Positions 1 to 9,476 of a DNA stretch of 40,951 nt are shown here, piece by piece. Position 1 is the stretch's first letter. Each line of letters starts with the position of its first letter. A program made the translations under genes and the position numbers. The notes under the pieces were generated by a model. It was not told the DNA's origin. It saw nothing but the letters and a program-made list of their open reading frames with translations, and did no database searches. The stretch spans positions 6,328,290 through 6,369,240 of the forward strand of contig NC_090612.1 of the NCBI RefSeq assembly GCF_004359215.1, given 5' to 3'. The stretch is from Bremia lactucae. Lineage: Eukaryota > Oomycota > Peronosporomycetes > Peronosporales > Peronosporaceae.

Positions 1-660
1 GAGCCGGAACATAATAGTCTCGAGAAGAGTCTAGTTCTCGCGAGCCAGATGTTCCACTACATCCTCAAGGTTGACGAGCCGTCACGAGCTCGTTTGAACG
101 GACTGATATATCCCTTTCCTTCTTTAGCTGATCAGTCGCAACTTGCGCAAATTTATTAACTGGTCACGGGAAAAAAAAAATCTTGGCGACGGGATCGCTC
201 GCGATCAATGTCCTCCCTCAAATAGTGAAGGGCAAGATCCAAATCACGATGTTGTTTCGCGCTCCTCAAACGAGGCGAACCCATTTTCCTCTCCCTTCAC
301 CATCATTGACAGATTCGAGTGGTGAGAAGCGTTTTCTTGTTGAACGCCTCTCGAACCACCATGAGGTAAAGGCGCTCGAACGAGTTATCTCGTACGTTGG
401 CGAGGGTATTTACTCTCGCATGATAGTTGGTAACCTCGTTCCCAGCTGATGATGGACGTTCCGGGTCTGTTCGACAATACGACGAGACCCATCCTCCTCG
501 ACAGAGGATCCTTCCGAAAAAGAGCGCTTTCCGCGCTCGTAAAAGAATTGGAGGTTTTCAATCCCTACGCGCATCTTAAAAATAATGGGCGTCCTCCAAC
601 GAGGAACTTAAAGGGAGTTTGCTTCCTTAGGGGCATAACCTGAGCCTCTAAAACAGAATG
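1..660 (+). pseudogene. Gypsy (family A) polyprotein 3' end with chromodomain, decayed
   Basis: This is the C-terminal end of a Ty3/gypsy Pol polyprotein. About 365-500 reads RTSYLVRWRGYLLSHDSW, one stop (TAA), then PRSQLMMDVPGLF, which is the chromodomain that directs chromovirus integration to chromatin. The same domain occurs at 29440-29661 as SYFVRWRGYPPSHDSWEPR, so both belong to one family (called A here). The chromodomain sits in a different frame from the open stretch before it (183-449), so at least one frameshift plus the in-frame stop make it non-functional. Positions 1-180 show nothing I recognise and are probably the linker between integrase and chromodomain. The element is cut by the window start. 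Confidence 0.75.
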
Positions 661-1255
661 GACATGAGTCCCCCAACGAGAGGCAAGATTGGCTGGTTTC
701 TAAAAACCAAAAAAAATTGCGTAAGTGATTGGGTCTCGCCAATCCATAACCTTCCTAGCAAGCTGCACACACACCTAGTGTTCTACGTTGGTTTGCTTAA
801 GCCCTATCGGACCCTTCCCACGTGGACTTGAAGGCGCTTGCGCCGAGACAGGCGGTCGTGCCGCACATTGCTGCATCCTCACCAGGATGTCCAGCTGGCC
901 CTCTAAACGAGGCTGCTGACGCACCAGCGTTGAAAGACGGCCCCGAATTGCCTCAAAAGAGCTCTCAACCCGAGCAAGGACCTCACGAAGAGTTTGCAAC
1001 TCGCACTATAGAGCATCAAATGCTTCCGCCGAAATTTTGCCCCCCCCTCCCGCGCTGCTTGATGGGCGGGGTAACCTTCAGCTTCATGTGGAGAAACTTT
1101 TAAAGCAACGTCGTTGTAATGGCCATACCAGTATCTGGTGAAGTGGCTAGGGTACCCCTCTCTTGGGAGTTTGAGGTACCTCTTCGGCAAGATTGCCCGT
1201 ACGCCGTTGATGTTTTTGAGTGCCAAGCTCAGAGTCAACTCGCGTCAAACGACAC
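661..1255 (+). pseudogene. Chromodomain gypsy (family Z) pol fragment with internal deletion
   Basis: Positions 689-741 read as gypsy RT (DWLVSKNQKKLRK, stop, LGLA). They are joined almost directly to the integrase C-terminus at about 755-810 (NLPSKLHTHLVFYVGLLKPY), so RNase H and the integrase core are missing. A proline-rich linker follows (822-1090). A chromodomain comes next, YQYLVKWLGYP at about 1128-1160, and then WEFEVPLRQDCPYAVDVFE in another frame. The matching copy lies on the minus strand at 33546-34240, with the same order of parts. The frameshift and deletion make it non-functional. The RT and integrase calls are from recognised family motifs. Confidence 0.72.
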
Positions 1256-1480
1256 TATCAGAGAGTCGGATATGGCTGATGCTCGTTTGGAACGGAAGCT
1301 TCGCTTCGATTTCGCCAAGCTTAAGGCCAATGCCAGTTACGTTAGGCATTTATGCCACAAAACGAAGAAAGGTCTAGCCGATAATTCAGTGCTTCGGTTG
1401 ACCGTACAACCATGGATTGAAGCCGTACTGAGGCTACAGATCCACCTAGTCCCACGTCTAGTGGTGGGAAGGTAACCCTG
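1256..1480 (+). repeat. 225-bp segment shared with 33325-33545
   Basis: This stretch encodes RLERKLRFDFAKLKA and is closely matched at 33325-33545 (RLKRKLRFDFAKIEG), including the ends ATCAGAGAGTC and CTAGTGGTGGGAAG. Here it follows the family Z chromodomain in the same orientation. At 33 kb it lies head to head with that chromodomain. It may be the start of the 3' LTR or UTR of the family Z element, or an unrelated short repeat. No function is recognisable. Confidence 0.55.
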
Positions 1481-1777
1481 TCTCTCTGGACAAAAGGTGA
1501 ACCTTGTAGCGTGCACCGACAACGGTCCGTTTTTCGAACCGGTCACGGAAAGCATCCAGTTTGTCAAGCCAAACCTCACGGCCTATGCTTTGCACATTCT
1601 GTACAAATGCTGTCCAAGCTTAGAACAAAGGTTTGACATCCTTGCCCGCTTACAAGTGTACCACCGATGCCGGAAAAAGGCATCGATGAAGAATTCCATT
1701 TCATCCTCACCAGGTTTGTGAAGCCTACATGAGTCGAGCAACGATACCGCAACGTATTGCGGTCCGTCCCCTTTGGA
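1481..1777. other. Unassigned interval
   Basis: No recognisable gene. Short open stretches exist on both strands, but none resembles a known family and none has a supported start. It is probably decayed transposon sequence. Confidence 0.4.
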
Positions 1778-1983
1778 TCATGTTAACGTTACGTTAACGC
1801 TAACATGGCTCTCGGCGTGATCCTTAAAATCACTCATTTCCTGGCGACGCAAACTAGCACCACCAGCAGCATTCTTCCCTTCACGATCACTTCGTTCCTG
1901 GTGACGCATACTAACATCACCAGAGTGGTCGTCGCCAATGGATTCATCATCAGATGACTCCCCACCAAAGAGGTCCGACGAGC
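1778..1983 (-). pseudogene. Copia acidic linker fragment, inverted
   Basis: The minus strand reads an acidic, charged stretch (DLFGGESSDDESIGDD and onward, with near-repeated blocks RHQERSD and RRQEMSD). It is the mirror of the plus-strand stretch that begins at 1991, and the two meet in the 42-bp foldback at 1942-2032. By position before the plus-strand copia RT it is inferred to be the variable linker between integrase and RT of a copia element. No catalytic motif is present. Confidence 0.45.
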
Positions 1984-2032
1984 TTGTTCGGCTCGTCGGA
2001 CCTCTTTGGTGGGGAGTCATCTGATGATGAAT
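1942..2032. repeat. Perfect 42-bp inverted repeat with 7-nt loop
   Basis: The arms 1942-1983 and 1991-2032 are exact reverse complements with no mismatch. The loop is TTGTTCG (1984-1990). The arms encode the same acidic stretch (SSDLFGGESSDDE) reading outward on both strands, so two copies of one coding fragment are joined head to head. Perfect identity points to a recent foldback or template-switch event. Confidence 0.95.
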
Positions 2033-2760
2033 ACGTTAGAGCTCGAACATTTAACGGACTCGGCCCCGGGTGATCCGGCGATCTTCACAGTACCACTGAG
2101 TCGGGCGATGACGGTGACTTGGACCAGTCATCTACCATTGGTGTAGCAGTGACTTGTCACCGTCACCTGTAATGGCAGTAGCAGATGACATATTCTAGTG
2201 GGAGTAGGAGGTGACGTACTTCGCACAGTAGAAGCATTAGCGTCAACTGAAACATTTGCAGTGAGCGCGTCCCTAAAAACTATGGTGATGCGTTGCGCAG
2301 CGCAAATGGAAGGGCTGGGAGAAGGCAATGCATGAGGAGCTACAATCTCAAAGAAAAATGGCGAATGGAGCCTTTTCAAGCGACCCACGGGAAGCAACGC
2401 ATTGCACACGAAGTGGGTCTACAAACGAAGACAAATGCTGACGCTCTTCTCGAGCGTCTGAAGGCAAGACTTGTGGCGTGCATCAATAAACAGGGCTTTG
2501 GGTGGATTACCAACTCACCTTCGCGGCCGTCATGCATATGTCGACCGTGAAAGTGATTTTGACGCTTGGAGCAATCTGGGGGGGCGACGAAGCACGGAGA
2601 TAACCCCAACGCCTACGTCAAGGCATACAAGGAAGCCCACTTAAAAATCTTGCTGCATGTTTCACAGGCGATGAAAGTCAGCGCAGCTATTGTTTTATCA
2701 TAAGAACCTACGGTAAAAGTGGGTGACCAACAGCTCCACTGATCCGTGCAGCTGCCAGCT
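1984..2760 (+). pseudogene. Ty1/copia reverse transcriptase (RVT_2) N-terminal fragment
   Basis: The plus strand carries the start of a copia RT domain. The acidic linker (GLFGGESSDDE-like, to about 2130) leads to KNYGDALRSANGRA (about 2272-2320), then KTNADALLERLKARLVACI (about 2425-2490), and then NPNAYVKAYKEAHLKILLH (about 2605-2660). These match the canonical RVT_2 opening in which an employed K-x-N-x-D-x3-E-R-x-K-A-R-L-V block precedes the first catalytic aspartate. Several frame changes and stops separate the blocks, and the YVDD motif is not reached. It is non-functional. Its 5' side ends in the perfect foldback at 1942-2032. Confidence 0.8.
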
Positions 2761-2956
2761 TTGCGGCCTCACGGGCTACGCGCACGGACTTATTAGTCGA
2801 CATATTGATTTCTGAACAAAAAAATAATGCAAAAAAGAGAATTTTAAAGTTAAAAACCAATAATGCACATTTTCAGCGAAGACATAATGTTATTTCCCTG
2901 TCACTACACATCAGTCACTAGTGTGACTGTTGGTTAAGGGAAGGTGGTGTATGAGG
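2761..2956. other. Unassigned interval before LTR
   Basis: This is AT-rich non-coding sequence between the copia RT fragment and the LTR at 2957. No feature is recognised. Confidence 0.4.
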
Positions 2957-3491
2957 TGTCCCGTTACATTAATATTATATCCTAAAAGAGGAATAGTAAA
3001 TATTGCTTCCAATGAGAGGAATAGTACAACAATATTATATAAATTAACTTTCACTTATTTCCAATAAAAGGAAATAGTACAAAATTATTATCTAAATCAG
3101 CTTTGACTTAATCGTTCCAACATTACCAATTTGGTAATATTGAAGCAATAAGACATTAATTCGATTGATTGGTTGATCTTAGTTAAAATAAACCCCGCCA
3201 ATCGTCATAAGACACGATTGTGTGGTGCGCAAGTAGGCGCTATACATAGTTTGTTATTAATATAATAAAGTCAGTAGTAGATAGAAGATCGTAACGTAGG
3301 AACTTAACATAGTAATTCAGTTTTACTTTTTCTCTATTTTAAAGCTTTATAATTAACCTTTGGTAGCTCAGACTACTTAGCTACCTGTAATCTTTCGTGT
3401 ACGTGAAGTAATCGAGGCGCCTCACCTTCACTGTAATCAGTGTTGGTTGTCTAGTACTGTTAACAGTACTAGCAAAGGGTGCCCCGTTACA
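2957..3491 (+). repeat. Solo gypsy LTR (type A), plus orientation
   Basis: This is an AT-rich block of about 535 bp that starts TGTCCCGTTACA and ends GCCCCGTTACA. It matches, in reverse orientation, the block 5845-6294 along its length: CCTAAAAGAG near the start, AACCCCGCCAATCGT in the middle, and the CAGTACTAG end. It contains a perfect 22-bp palindrome at 3451-3472 (CTAGTACTGT/TAACAGTACT core). No partner LTR in the same orientation is present, so it is a solo or orphaned LTR. Confidence 0.75.
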
Positions 3492-3680
3492 ACACACCCA
3501 TTCGGTATTGCCACACACCCCGATCACGTGGCGTTTTTGACCTTATCCTTGAGGTCACGAATGTTGTCCACCGCGCTGCCCTGCTGTGTCACATGGCACT
3601 TAACGCAGCCGATTGCAAAATCGTTGGCGTCACAGACCACACTCCCTGTCTGTATTAGATAAAAAAACGTTACACGATTC
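3492..3680 (-). pseudogene. Gypsy RNase H scrap beside the LTR
   Basis: On the minus strand about 3600-3650 reads VCDANDFAIG, the start of a gypsy RNase H domain (VCDASDFAIG in intact copies, for example at 30.8 kb). It is a fragment of about 100 bp embedded in sequence that resembles the outer part of the repeat at 6.9-7.65 kb (GGTATTGCCACACACCCC at 3504-3521). It is too short to be functional. Confidence 0.55.
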
Positions 3681-4371
3681 TTTTAACTATATGCGTCATT
3701 CTACTACATCCAAAAATCAACTAGTTTTCCATTAGAATCGTCTTTAGATCGCCCTTTTCGCCTCTGAAACATCACACCTCCTACATTAGGGAATCGTTTT
3801 AGCGATACACCCTAATTATCTACATGAGAGTAGTGTAATGGGTGTGACTGACCGTGGGGCACATCAAATATCGTGTTTTCGTTTGGTTAAATGCACTTTC
3901 TTAACAGGTTAGAGAAGCAGAGCGCCCGCACCTGATTGGCAAGTATGAAAAGAGTGAAAAAAAGGGCAGAAAGTCGAGCACGAGAGAAAGTTGAGCTGGA
4001 AATAAGCGACAAGGGGTGTCGGAGGTGCGCTCTTGGGCATGCATATTAGTTAGTCTTACTAACGATGAATTTATTTTACTTTAATACAATCAATTTTGTG
4101 GATTTGCATGCTTTCTATTCGAATAGGCGAATCTTAGGGCTTTTTGTACCCACCCTGAGTACAAGCAAGCCAGAATTTCCTTGTGTTTCAGATTTTCTCG
4201 GCTTTCGAGCGTAAGTTCTTAGTTGAATACGGATCTTGCTACTTAACAAAAAACTACGCAATTATTGAGAAGTCTTTATCAGGCATTTCGAGCTAATGAA
4301 GCTGGGAATGCCTACATAAGGTTACTAAATATGATCTCTAGCTACCAAGAAGTTGCTACCAATACGCTAGG
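3680..4371 (+). repeat. Non-coding interspersed repeat X, copy 1
   Basis: This copy is homologous to 6897-7575 on the opposite strand. Shared landmarks in the same order are CATCCAAAAATCAAC, TTAGAATCGTCTTTA, ATCGCCCTTTT, GGGCATGCAT, TTTTGTACCCACC and AAGTTGCTACCA. It is truncated on its right side where family A gypsy pol sequence begins. No long reading frame is conserved between the copies, so it is probably a non-autonomous DNA transposon. The superfamily is unknown. Confidence 0.65.
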
Positions 4372-4945
4372 GCGTGCAGCGTGTTTACCCACGATGCATC
4401 CGAGAAGGGGGAATACGCTTGCAGCGAATATACACTTCTTGAGATTTACATACAACTTATGCTTACGCATAAGTGTAAGAACCTTTGATACGTGGGTTCG
4501 ATGTACTCCAACGTCCGACTTTCCGTTCATGGCTCTGCGATGAACGACGACGTTATCAAACTAACTCGGTGCGAAATCGCGCACCGATCTCACCCGATTG
4601 GTTACGCATCTGTTTGATGGCAGGGGCATTTCTCAGTCCTTGTGGCATGCTAGCCACTCTCGTAGCATTCCGCTCGTGTGCTTACTGCTGGGAACGGGAT
4701 ATCCTGTTCACGCATAAGGATCTGATAGGATCCATCCATCAGATCCATTGACGAAAATATAGTACACTTGACATACCATCAATGATTAAGTTTTCTTGTG
4801 GTATCGGCGTTTGAGACGATACCGTTGCAGCGCTCAATTTATTGAACGTATGCACAAACGCCACCGTCCTGTTGCTTAAGCACAAAGAAGGACGGATAGC
4901 ATTGTGGGGAGGTTGACTCCCTCATATTGCTCGCTGCTAAGCGGT
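4372..4945 (-). pseudogene. Gypsy (family A) reverse transcriptase fragment
   Basis: On the minus strand this reads the centre of a gypsy RT. First comes an N-terminal part near 4700-4930 (SMDLMDGSYQI-like). Near 4610-4650 there is MPQGLRNAPA. Then 4342-4530 gives HKLYVNLKKCIFAAS and PLLGCIVGKH. The same blocks occur more completely at 30974-31672. The YxDD region is damaged and there are several frameshifts. The gene is broken on its 3' side by repeat X at about 4371. Confidence 0.75.
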
Positions 4946-5440
4946 CGCCAAAGAATTTGTCGATCGCTAATACTTCTTACGAGGCAATGACCACTGCTTC
5001 ATGACAAGTATGATGATATCATCATCGTACTGTTTAGCCTTCAACGTGTATTGGATGTAACTGCACGTTTCTTTACTGTTACAGATGCGCCTGTTGTTAG
5101 GCGCATTGTCGTCCTTGTTGGAGGTATATCGTGCTCAATGAACTTGAGTCTGCGATCTTCTAGCGACTGGCGTCGAGTCGAATGAAATTGTTAGACGCCC
5201 CATCATCGGTTAGCGACGTTAGTAACAATTTATTCGCCACTAATAGGTGATAAGGTAACCTCATCACCTGGGGCAGTTACACACAATGTTTGTGTGTGAG
5301 AAGAAACTTTCGTCATAAGGCCTGCAAATGCTTTTGACGTTGTTGCATCAGTAGGGCGCTCCGTTCGTACTGACCCCGTCCATTTTTCGATGATCCGCCT
5401 CGCCGTTGCGAATTTGTAGCGGCGTCAGATCCCGCCTTCC
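4946..5440 (-). pseudogene. Gypsy (family A) aspartic protease region, decayed
   Basis: The minus strand near 5200-5240 reads LTDDGASNNFI, a DxGAS motif typical of the retropepsin-like protease of oomycete gypsy elements. Weaker matches follow downstream: an RRLKFIEHDIPP-like block in another frame, then TGASVTVKKR. Many stops and frame changes are present. Gag lies upstream (5442-5711) and RT downstream (4372-4945), which is the normal gypsy gag-PR-RT order. Confidence 0.6.
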
Positions 5441-5844
5441 GCTAGAGGTCGATCGTTCTGCTCGGTGTTTCTAGGCACTGGGCGTGGGGCACTACACAGT
5501 GGCCTGTTTTTTCTACAACGAATGCATTTTTGCAATCGTTTTTTAGTTGAAGAGTGACGTTCCCGCTCTCTCTGTACGAGAGATCCATAGGTTCTAGACC
5601 TCCGTTTCTTTGTCGTTTGTTTGGACGATAAGCATCAGAGTGGACAAAAGCCCGTTCAGACTGAAGTAGTCCTGTTCCGCTACAAAGCTCATGCGTTCGA
5701 TTGCTCTCCATTCAAGGTCACTCAAATGAGTAACCTTTTACGCGTTGCGTGATAGTCTTCTTGTAGGGCTTGAAAGCTCCCTCCTTCTTCATCCAACTTG
5801 TCATGTTAGAATGAACGTGCGTAGGCCGTTGAGCGGGCAAGGAA
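5441..5844 (-). pseudogene. Gypsy (family A) gag 3' part with broken zinc knuckle
   Basis: The minus strand encodes GGLEPMDLSY, a conserved segment of oomycete gypsy Gag just before the nucleic-acid-binding zinc knuckle. The knuckle itself can be seen as CIRC followed by RKxGHC near 5485-5525. One extra base in an A-run puts its two halves in different frames. The remaining 5' gag (to about 5844) is truncated and decayed. It lies directly inside the minus-oriented LTR at 5845-6294, in the proper order LTR, gag, protease, RT. Confidence 0.65.
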
Positions 5845-6294
5845 GAGCTACAAGGTACTTTTCGCTAGTACTGAAAAGAGTCTAGTCAACCTACACTGAC
5901 TGCAGTGAAGGTGATGTGCCTTGATTACACGTGCAGAAAAAGGTTCTAAGTAGCTAAGAAGTCTTACCTACTAAGGCTTTATACTTATGCTTTTGTGTCG
6001 GGAAAAGAAAAATGAATTAATTTATTAAGTTTTTTCGTAACGATTTTCTATTTACTGGTCTTATTATATTAGTAAGTAACTATGCAATGCGCCTCATTTT
6101 GCGCACCGCCTAATATTTTCTTGAAACAATTGGCGGGGTTGATTTATAGTCTTATTTCATAAGACAAAATCTTTTGTTGTATTAAATATTTAAGTCAAAT
6201 TAATAAAAGATGATTATTTTGAACTCTTAATTTTTTTCCTTAAATAGAAACAATATTTAGTATATCTCTTTTAGGAAATAATATTTGTGTAACG
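5845..6294 (-). repeat. Gypsy LTR (type A), minus orientation
   Basis: This is the reverse complement homologue of 2957-3491. Read on the minus strand it begins near TTACACAAATATTAT and runs through CAACCCCGCCAATTG to CAGTACTAGC and CTTGTAGC. It is placed correctly as the 5' LTR of the minus-strand gypsy at 4372-5844. The exact termini are eroded. Confidence 0.72.
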
Positions 6295-6296
6295 AA

Positions 6297-6379
6297 GCCG
6301 GATTCTGCATCTTTCTGAGACTAGTGCACAGAAAATTGAACATTCTGTGCACTAGTCTCAGAAAGATGCAGAATCCGGC
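6297..6379. repeat. Perfect 37-bp inverted repeat with 9-nt loop
   Basis: The arms 6297-6333 and 6343-6379 are exact reverse complements, and the loop AATTGAACA is 6334-6342. The arms begin GCCGGATTCTGCATC and end ...GATGCAGAATCCGGC. The hairpin starts about 2 bp outside the edge of the LTR at 5845-6294. Confidence 0.95.
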
Positions 6380-6392
6380 AATAAAGCTCTCG

Positions 6393-6446
6393 AAAAGAGC
6401 TATGCAACCGCTTTCCCCCTCAAAAAGAGCTATGCAACCGCTTTCC
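6393..6446. repeat. 24-bp direct repeat, two copies
   Basis: The unit AAAAGAGCTATGCAACCGCT (plus TTCC) occurs at 6393-6416 and again at 6423-6446, exactly. It lies just outside the 37-bp hairpin. Confidence 0.9.
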
Positions 6447-6884
6447 GACTAGTAAGTAGCATGCACCTAACGTAATTTAATCGTGAACTGCTCATTGCTA
6501 GTACCATCAGCTAAGACAATTATTTTTTCGATAAAGTAAGGTAAAATACTATAGCGAATCAATAATTGTAGGTAACTAGTCAATCTACCCAGCGTCCTAA
6601 TAAAACGCAAGAGTATATACTAATGTGCCGAAAACGATGTCGCCAATGTGGTGTAGTTGGAAGTCTCGATTTCACATAAAAATATCCTAGCGAAGTCCAA
6701 TCTGTCAGAGTCTGGGCACACAGAACCCCATGAGGCACAGACACGACGCCCGAAGGTGCAGAGCTCTTCCTCTGTTACCGCAATTCTCGCTTTTCAGAGC
6801 GCGTCCAAGCACGTGTTTGACCTTTACAGGGCCGCACGTCGCCATTTTGGACTTAGGTACACACTAATAAATTACATTTGGGAA
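6447..6884. other. Intergenic interval without supported gene
   Basis: The only sizeable open frame (6657-6905, plus) has no recognisable domain and runs into repeat X. No feature is supported. Confidence 0.4.
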
Positions 6885-7660
6885 CCGATGAAGCCACACC
6901 CCTAATTATCTACCTATGAATTTATGAGAGTAGCGTAATGGTAGCAACTTGTTCATAACTAGAATATATATTGAGAAATCTTTATGCAGGCCTTCCTAGC
7001 TTCAGTAGCTCGGAAGGTCTGCAAAATACTTCGCAATATATGCATACTTTCATATTGAATAGCAAGATTCTTTTTAACAAAGAGATTACAAACGAAAGCC
7101 GACAAAAACTGAAACATAAGGCAATTGTGGCTCATGGTGGGTACAAAAAAGAGCACTAAGATTTGCTTAATTAATGCACTTCCGCAAAAGTTGGTAGAAG
7201 TAAAGTAAAATGAATTTATCCTTAGCTTGACCTCCAAAGACTAACCTACATGCATGCCCAACTTCTTCCTCGCTGCTCGGTTTGCTGCTCTTTCTTTTCG
7301 CTCTTTTTATGACTCTCCAATCAATTGCGGGCGCTCTTGACTTTATTTTCACCTGTTATAAATCGTACATCTAACGTCGCCAAATGAAAACACGGTTTCT
7401 GATGTGCAGTCTAAATTCTGAAGTAGATTATTGGGGTGTGTGTATGTAGCGGTGCCTACTTTGATGTAGGGGGTGTGATCTACGAAAGGCCAAAAGGGCG
7501 ATTTAAAGACGATTCTAAAGGAATAGCTGTTGATTTTTGGATGCAGTGGAATGACTCCAACAGTGAAAATATTTTTTAAATGACGTTTTTATTCAAGACA
7601 GACGGGGAGGAAGTATGGCTATACCAAAAGGGGTGTGTGGCTATACCGCCCTTTATATAT
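6885..7660 (-). repeat. Non-coding interspersed repeat X, copy 2, with short terminal inverted motifs
   Basis: This is the inverted homologue of 3680-4371. It contains near-inverted motifs CACCCCTAATTATCTAC at 6897-6913 and GTAGATTATTGGGGTG at 7423-7438. At the outer end is a direct repeat of TGGCTATACC (7616-7625 and 7638-7647). The motif AGCCACACCCC near 6892 resembles the inverse of GGGGTGTGTGGCT at 7630-7642, consistent with terminal inverted repeats of a small DNA element. There is no coding capacity. Confidence 0.55.
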
Positions 7661-8003
7661 CAAATGATATACCATAAAAATGCATGGATACGTTTTGTTA
7701 TACAGGCTTAAATTTGTACGATCTAGCGTAAGTTTTGCAACACGAAAAGAACAGCACCCCTTCTGAGATCTTTGCTGAGATCTTTTAAAATTACAGCCGT
7801 GTCAACTTGCTGTTCATGAAACTGCTTTATCAAAAAGTGCATTCGATCAGTGCTGAGGCTGCAGTTGCATCCTTAGCTAGCCCATCTAATCACAGTTTCA
7901 GTTGTAGGATGCAATTGCTGTCTCAGGAATGATTAGATGCACTAGTTGAGGCCCACATTTCAGCCTCATCTCTGATTAGATGCACTAGCTAAGGCACTGC
8001 AGT
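7661..8003. other. Flank of the giant palindrome, degenerate TAGATGC-rich sequence
   Basis: There is no gene. From about 7850 the sequence contains diverged inverted and direct copies of an element around GCATCTAATCA and TTAGATGCACTAG. These continue into the left palindrome arm. This part is not duplicated on the other side of the palindrome. Confidence 0.5.
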
Positions 8004-8290
8004 CTCACCTTAAGCTAGTGCATCTGATTTGGCTGTAATTCTAACGTATCACCAAAGTTCTTAATTAAGTGCTACTATTTCCGTTTTAAGAATTTACGCT
8101 AGAATCGTAAAGTTCTTAGCCGCTAATCAGATCCATTAGAGCTAAGGATGCCACAGCAGTTGAATTAGTGCACAATTCTACTGAGCTCTGTTCAGATGCA
8201 ATTAGGTGAGCTGCAGTTGGTGCCAGCTAGTGCATCTAATCAGAGATGAGGCTGAAATTGCAGCCCTCAGCCAGTGCATCTAATTATACC
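7853..8290. repeat. Cluster of short inverted TAGATGCACTAG-type repeats
   Basis: Repeated motifs include TGATTAGATGCACTAG (7929, 7973), AGCTAGTGCATCTAATCAG (about 8226), and related degenerate copies in both orientations. They are interleaved with CTGAGGCTGCAGT and GAGGCTGAAATTGCAGC blocks. Part of the cluster is mirrored at 19080-19369. It may be the terminal region of a transposon at the outer edges of the palindrome. The type is unknown. Confidence 0.6.
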
Positions 8291-8544
8291 TGAGACTATT
8301 GGAAATATATAAGCGGTGACGTCAGTAAAAAGTCACTAAGAAGGATCAAGAGGGATGGGCTTAGAGGTAACACAAAGCAGCGAACTAAGAACCTAATTAT
8401 ATTCTTTTCCATTTGACTTTTTCTAAACTCAACTGGTTATGAGCCCAAACACGGGCGAATCGCATGATATACCCCGCGAAGATAATCACTTCGTGAAGGA
8501 GTTCAACGCATGAATGAAGATGGCAATAGGGTCTGCCAGACCAC

Positions 8545-9290
8545 CTCGATGAGTTAAACGCTCCAGGAGAGGGAGACGCATTGTCATCTACTTCAAAAGT
8601 CAACGACCTCAAGGCATTGCAATCGTGGCGTGAGCTTACAGTCGATGGCACGGGTGTCTCGTCAACGGCGGAAGCATGGGGGATCCTAAAGATTTTTTCT
8701 GCGACAAAGTGTCCACAATCGGGTTTAATTGCGGCGTCAGTTATGTAAATTAAAGTCACCAAGGGTGGTACAATCTTGGAACATTTCCTAAAATTTGACG
8801 CGCTTCGTATATCGATGCACGCGACGGGACATGAAATATCAATGGATGAACAGCTGGTAATCCTGTTTGGATGTCTATTTGAAGACTATAACAAGATTGT
8901 CAAGATAGCCGAGAACATGAATCAACTTATTTCAAGTCAAGGAGATGCTTCATCGCGAGTATGGATACATGACAAGAAAAGAGAACAATAAAGTCGCTCT
9001 AAAGAAGGTCAAGTTTACAGTAGCATATGGCCTATGCAACAAGGTATATCACCAGAAGCAAGTCAGAGTGATACTGACCACGCGATGATAAATGAAGAAC
9101 AACAAGCAAGCGTTTACGACGTCGAATTAAGATTCTAACGGATAGCTTCTGGGAAGGAGCAAGTAGCCATATGTGCCCGAATAAAGACGAAATTTTGTAA
9201 CTAAAAAACTAAAGGACCCGATAGCAGCTACAATTGCATATGACAGCAACGTGCTGTTCTTGAGGGTTGGAACAGTACGTTGGTACTGAT
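8545..9290 (+). pseudogene. Ty1/copia gag and start of protease, left arm
   Basis: The frame at 8776-8991 reads FLKFDALRISMHATG, then EQLVILFGCLFEDYNKIVK, which is the UBN2-type copia Gag core (EDEQLVILLGSLSDEYDxIVK in relatives). The N-terminal part (8560-8760) is in another frame. An ATG-start copy with the same opening (MNAPGEGDALSSTSK) survives in the right arm at 18625-18819. Downstream, about 9205-9270 (KDPIAATIAYDSN) may be the protease area. Gag runs opposite to the pol of the same arm, so gag and pol are not one element in their original arrangement. Confidence 0.68.
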
Positions 9291-9476
9291 GATCAAGGTT
9301 TCAATCCGAATCAAAGACGTTTAATTTGCACCTGATTTGGATCGACTGAACTATCCCCTTAATTTTTGTTATTTTTTTCATCATAAAATACCTGTACTTT
9401 TAATCTTCATAATTTTTACGATTGCTATCATTTCCAGCGTTGTCATTTTAGCTCGTTGTGAGCTCGAATAGGTAGA

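Noticed and set aside
775..999. Minus-strand frame with coiled-coil look, matched by a plus-strand frame at 33809-34012
   Set aside because: Both lie antisense to the proline-rich linker of family Z gypsy Pol in both copies. Conservation is explained by the sense linker, and there is no separate start or domain.
6657..6905. 82-residue plus-strand frame considered as a small secreted or effector protein
   Set aside because: It has no signal peptide, no RxLR-like motif, no recognised domain, and its end lies in repeat X.
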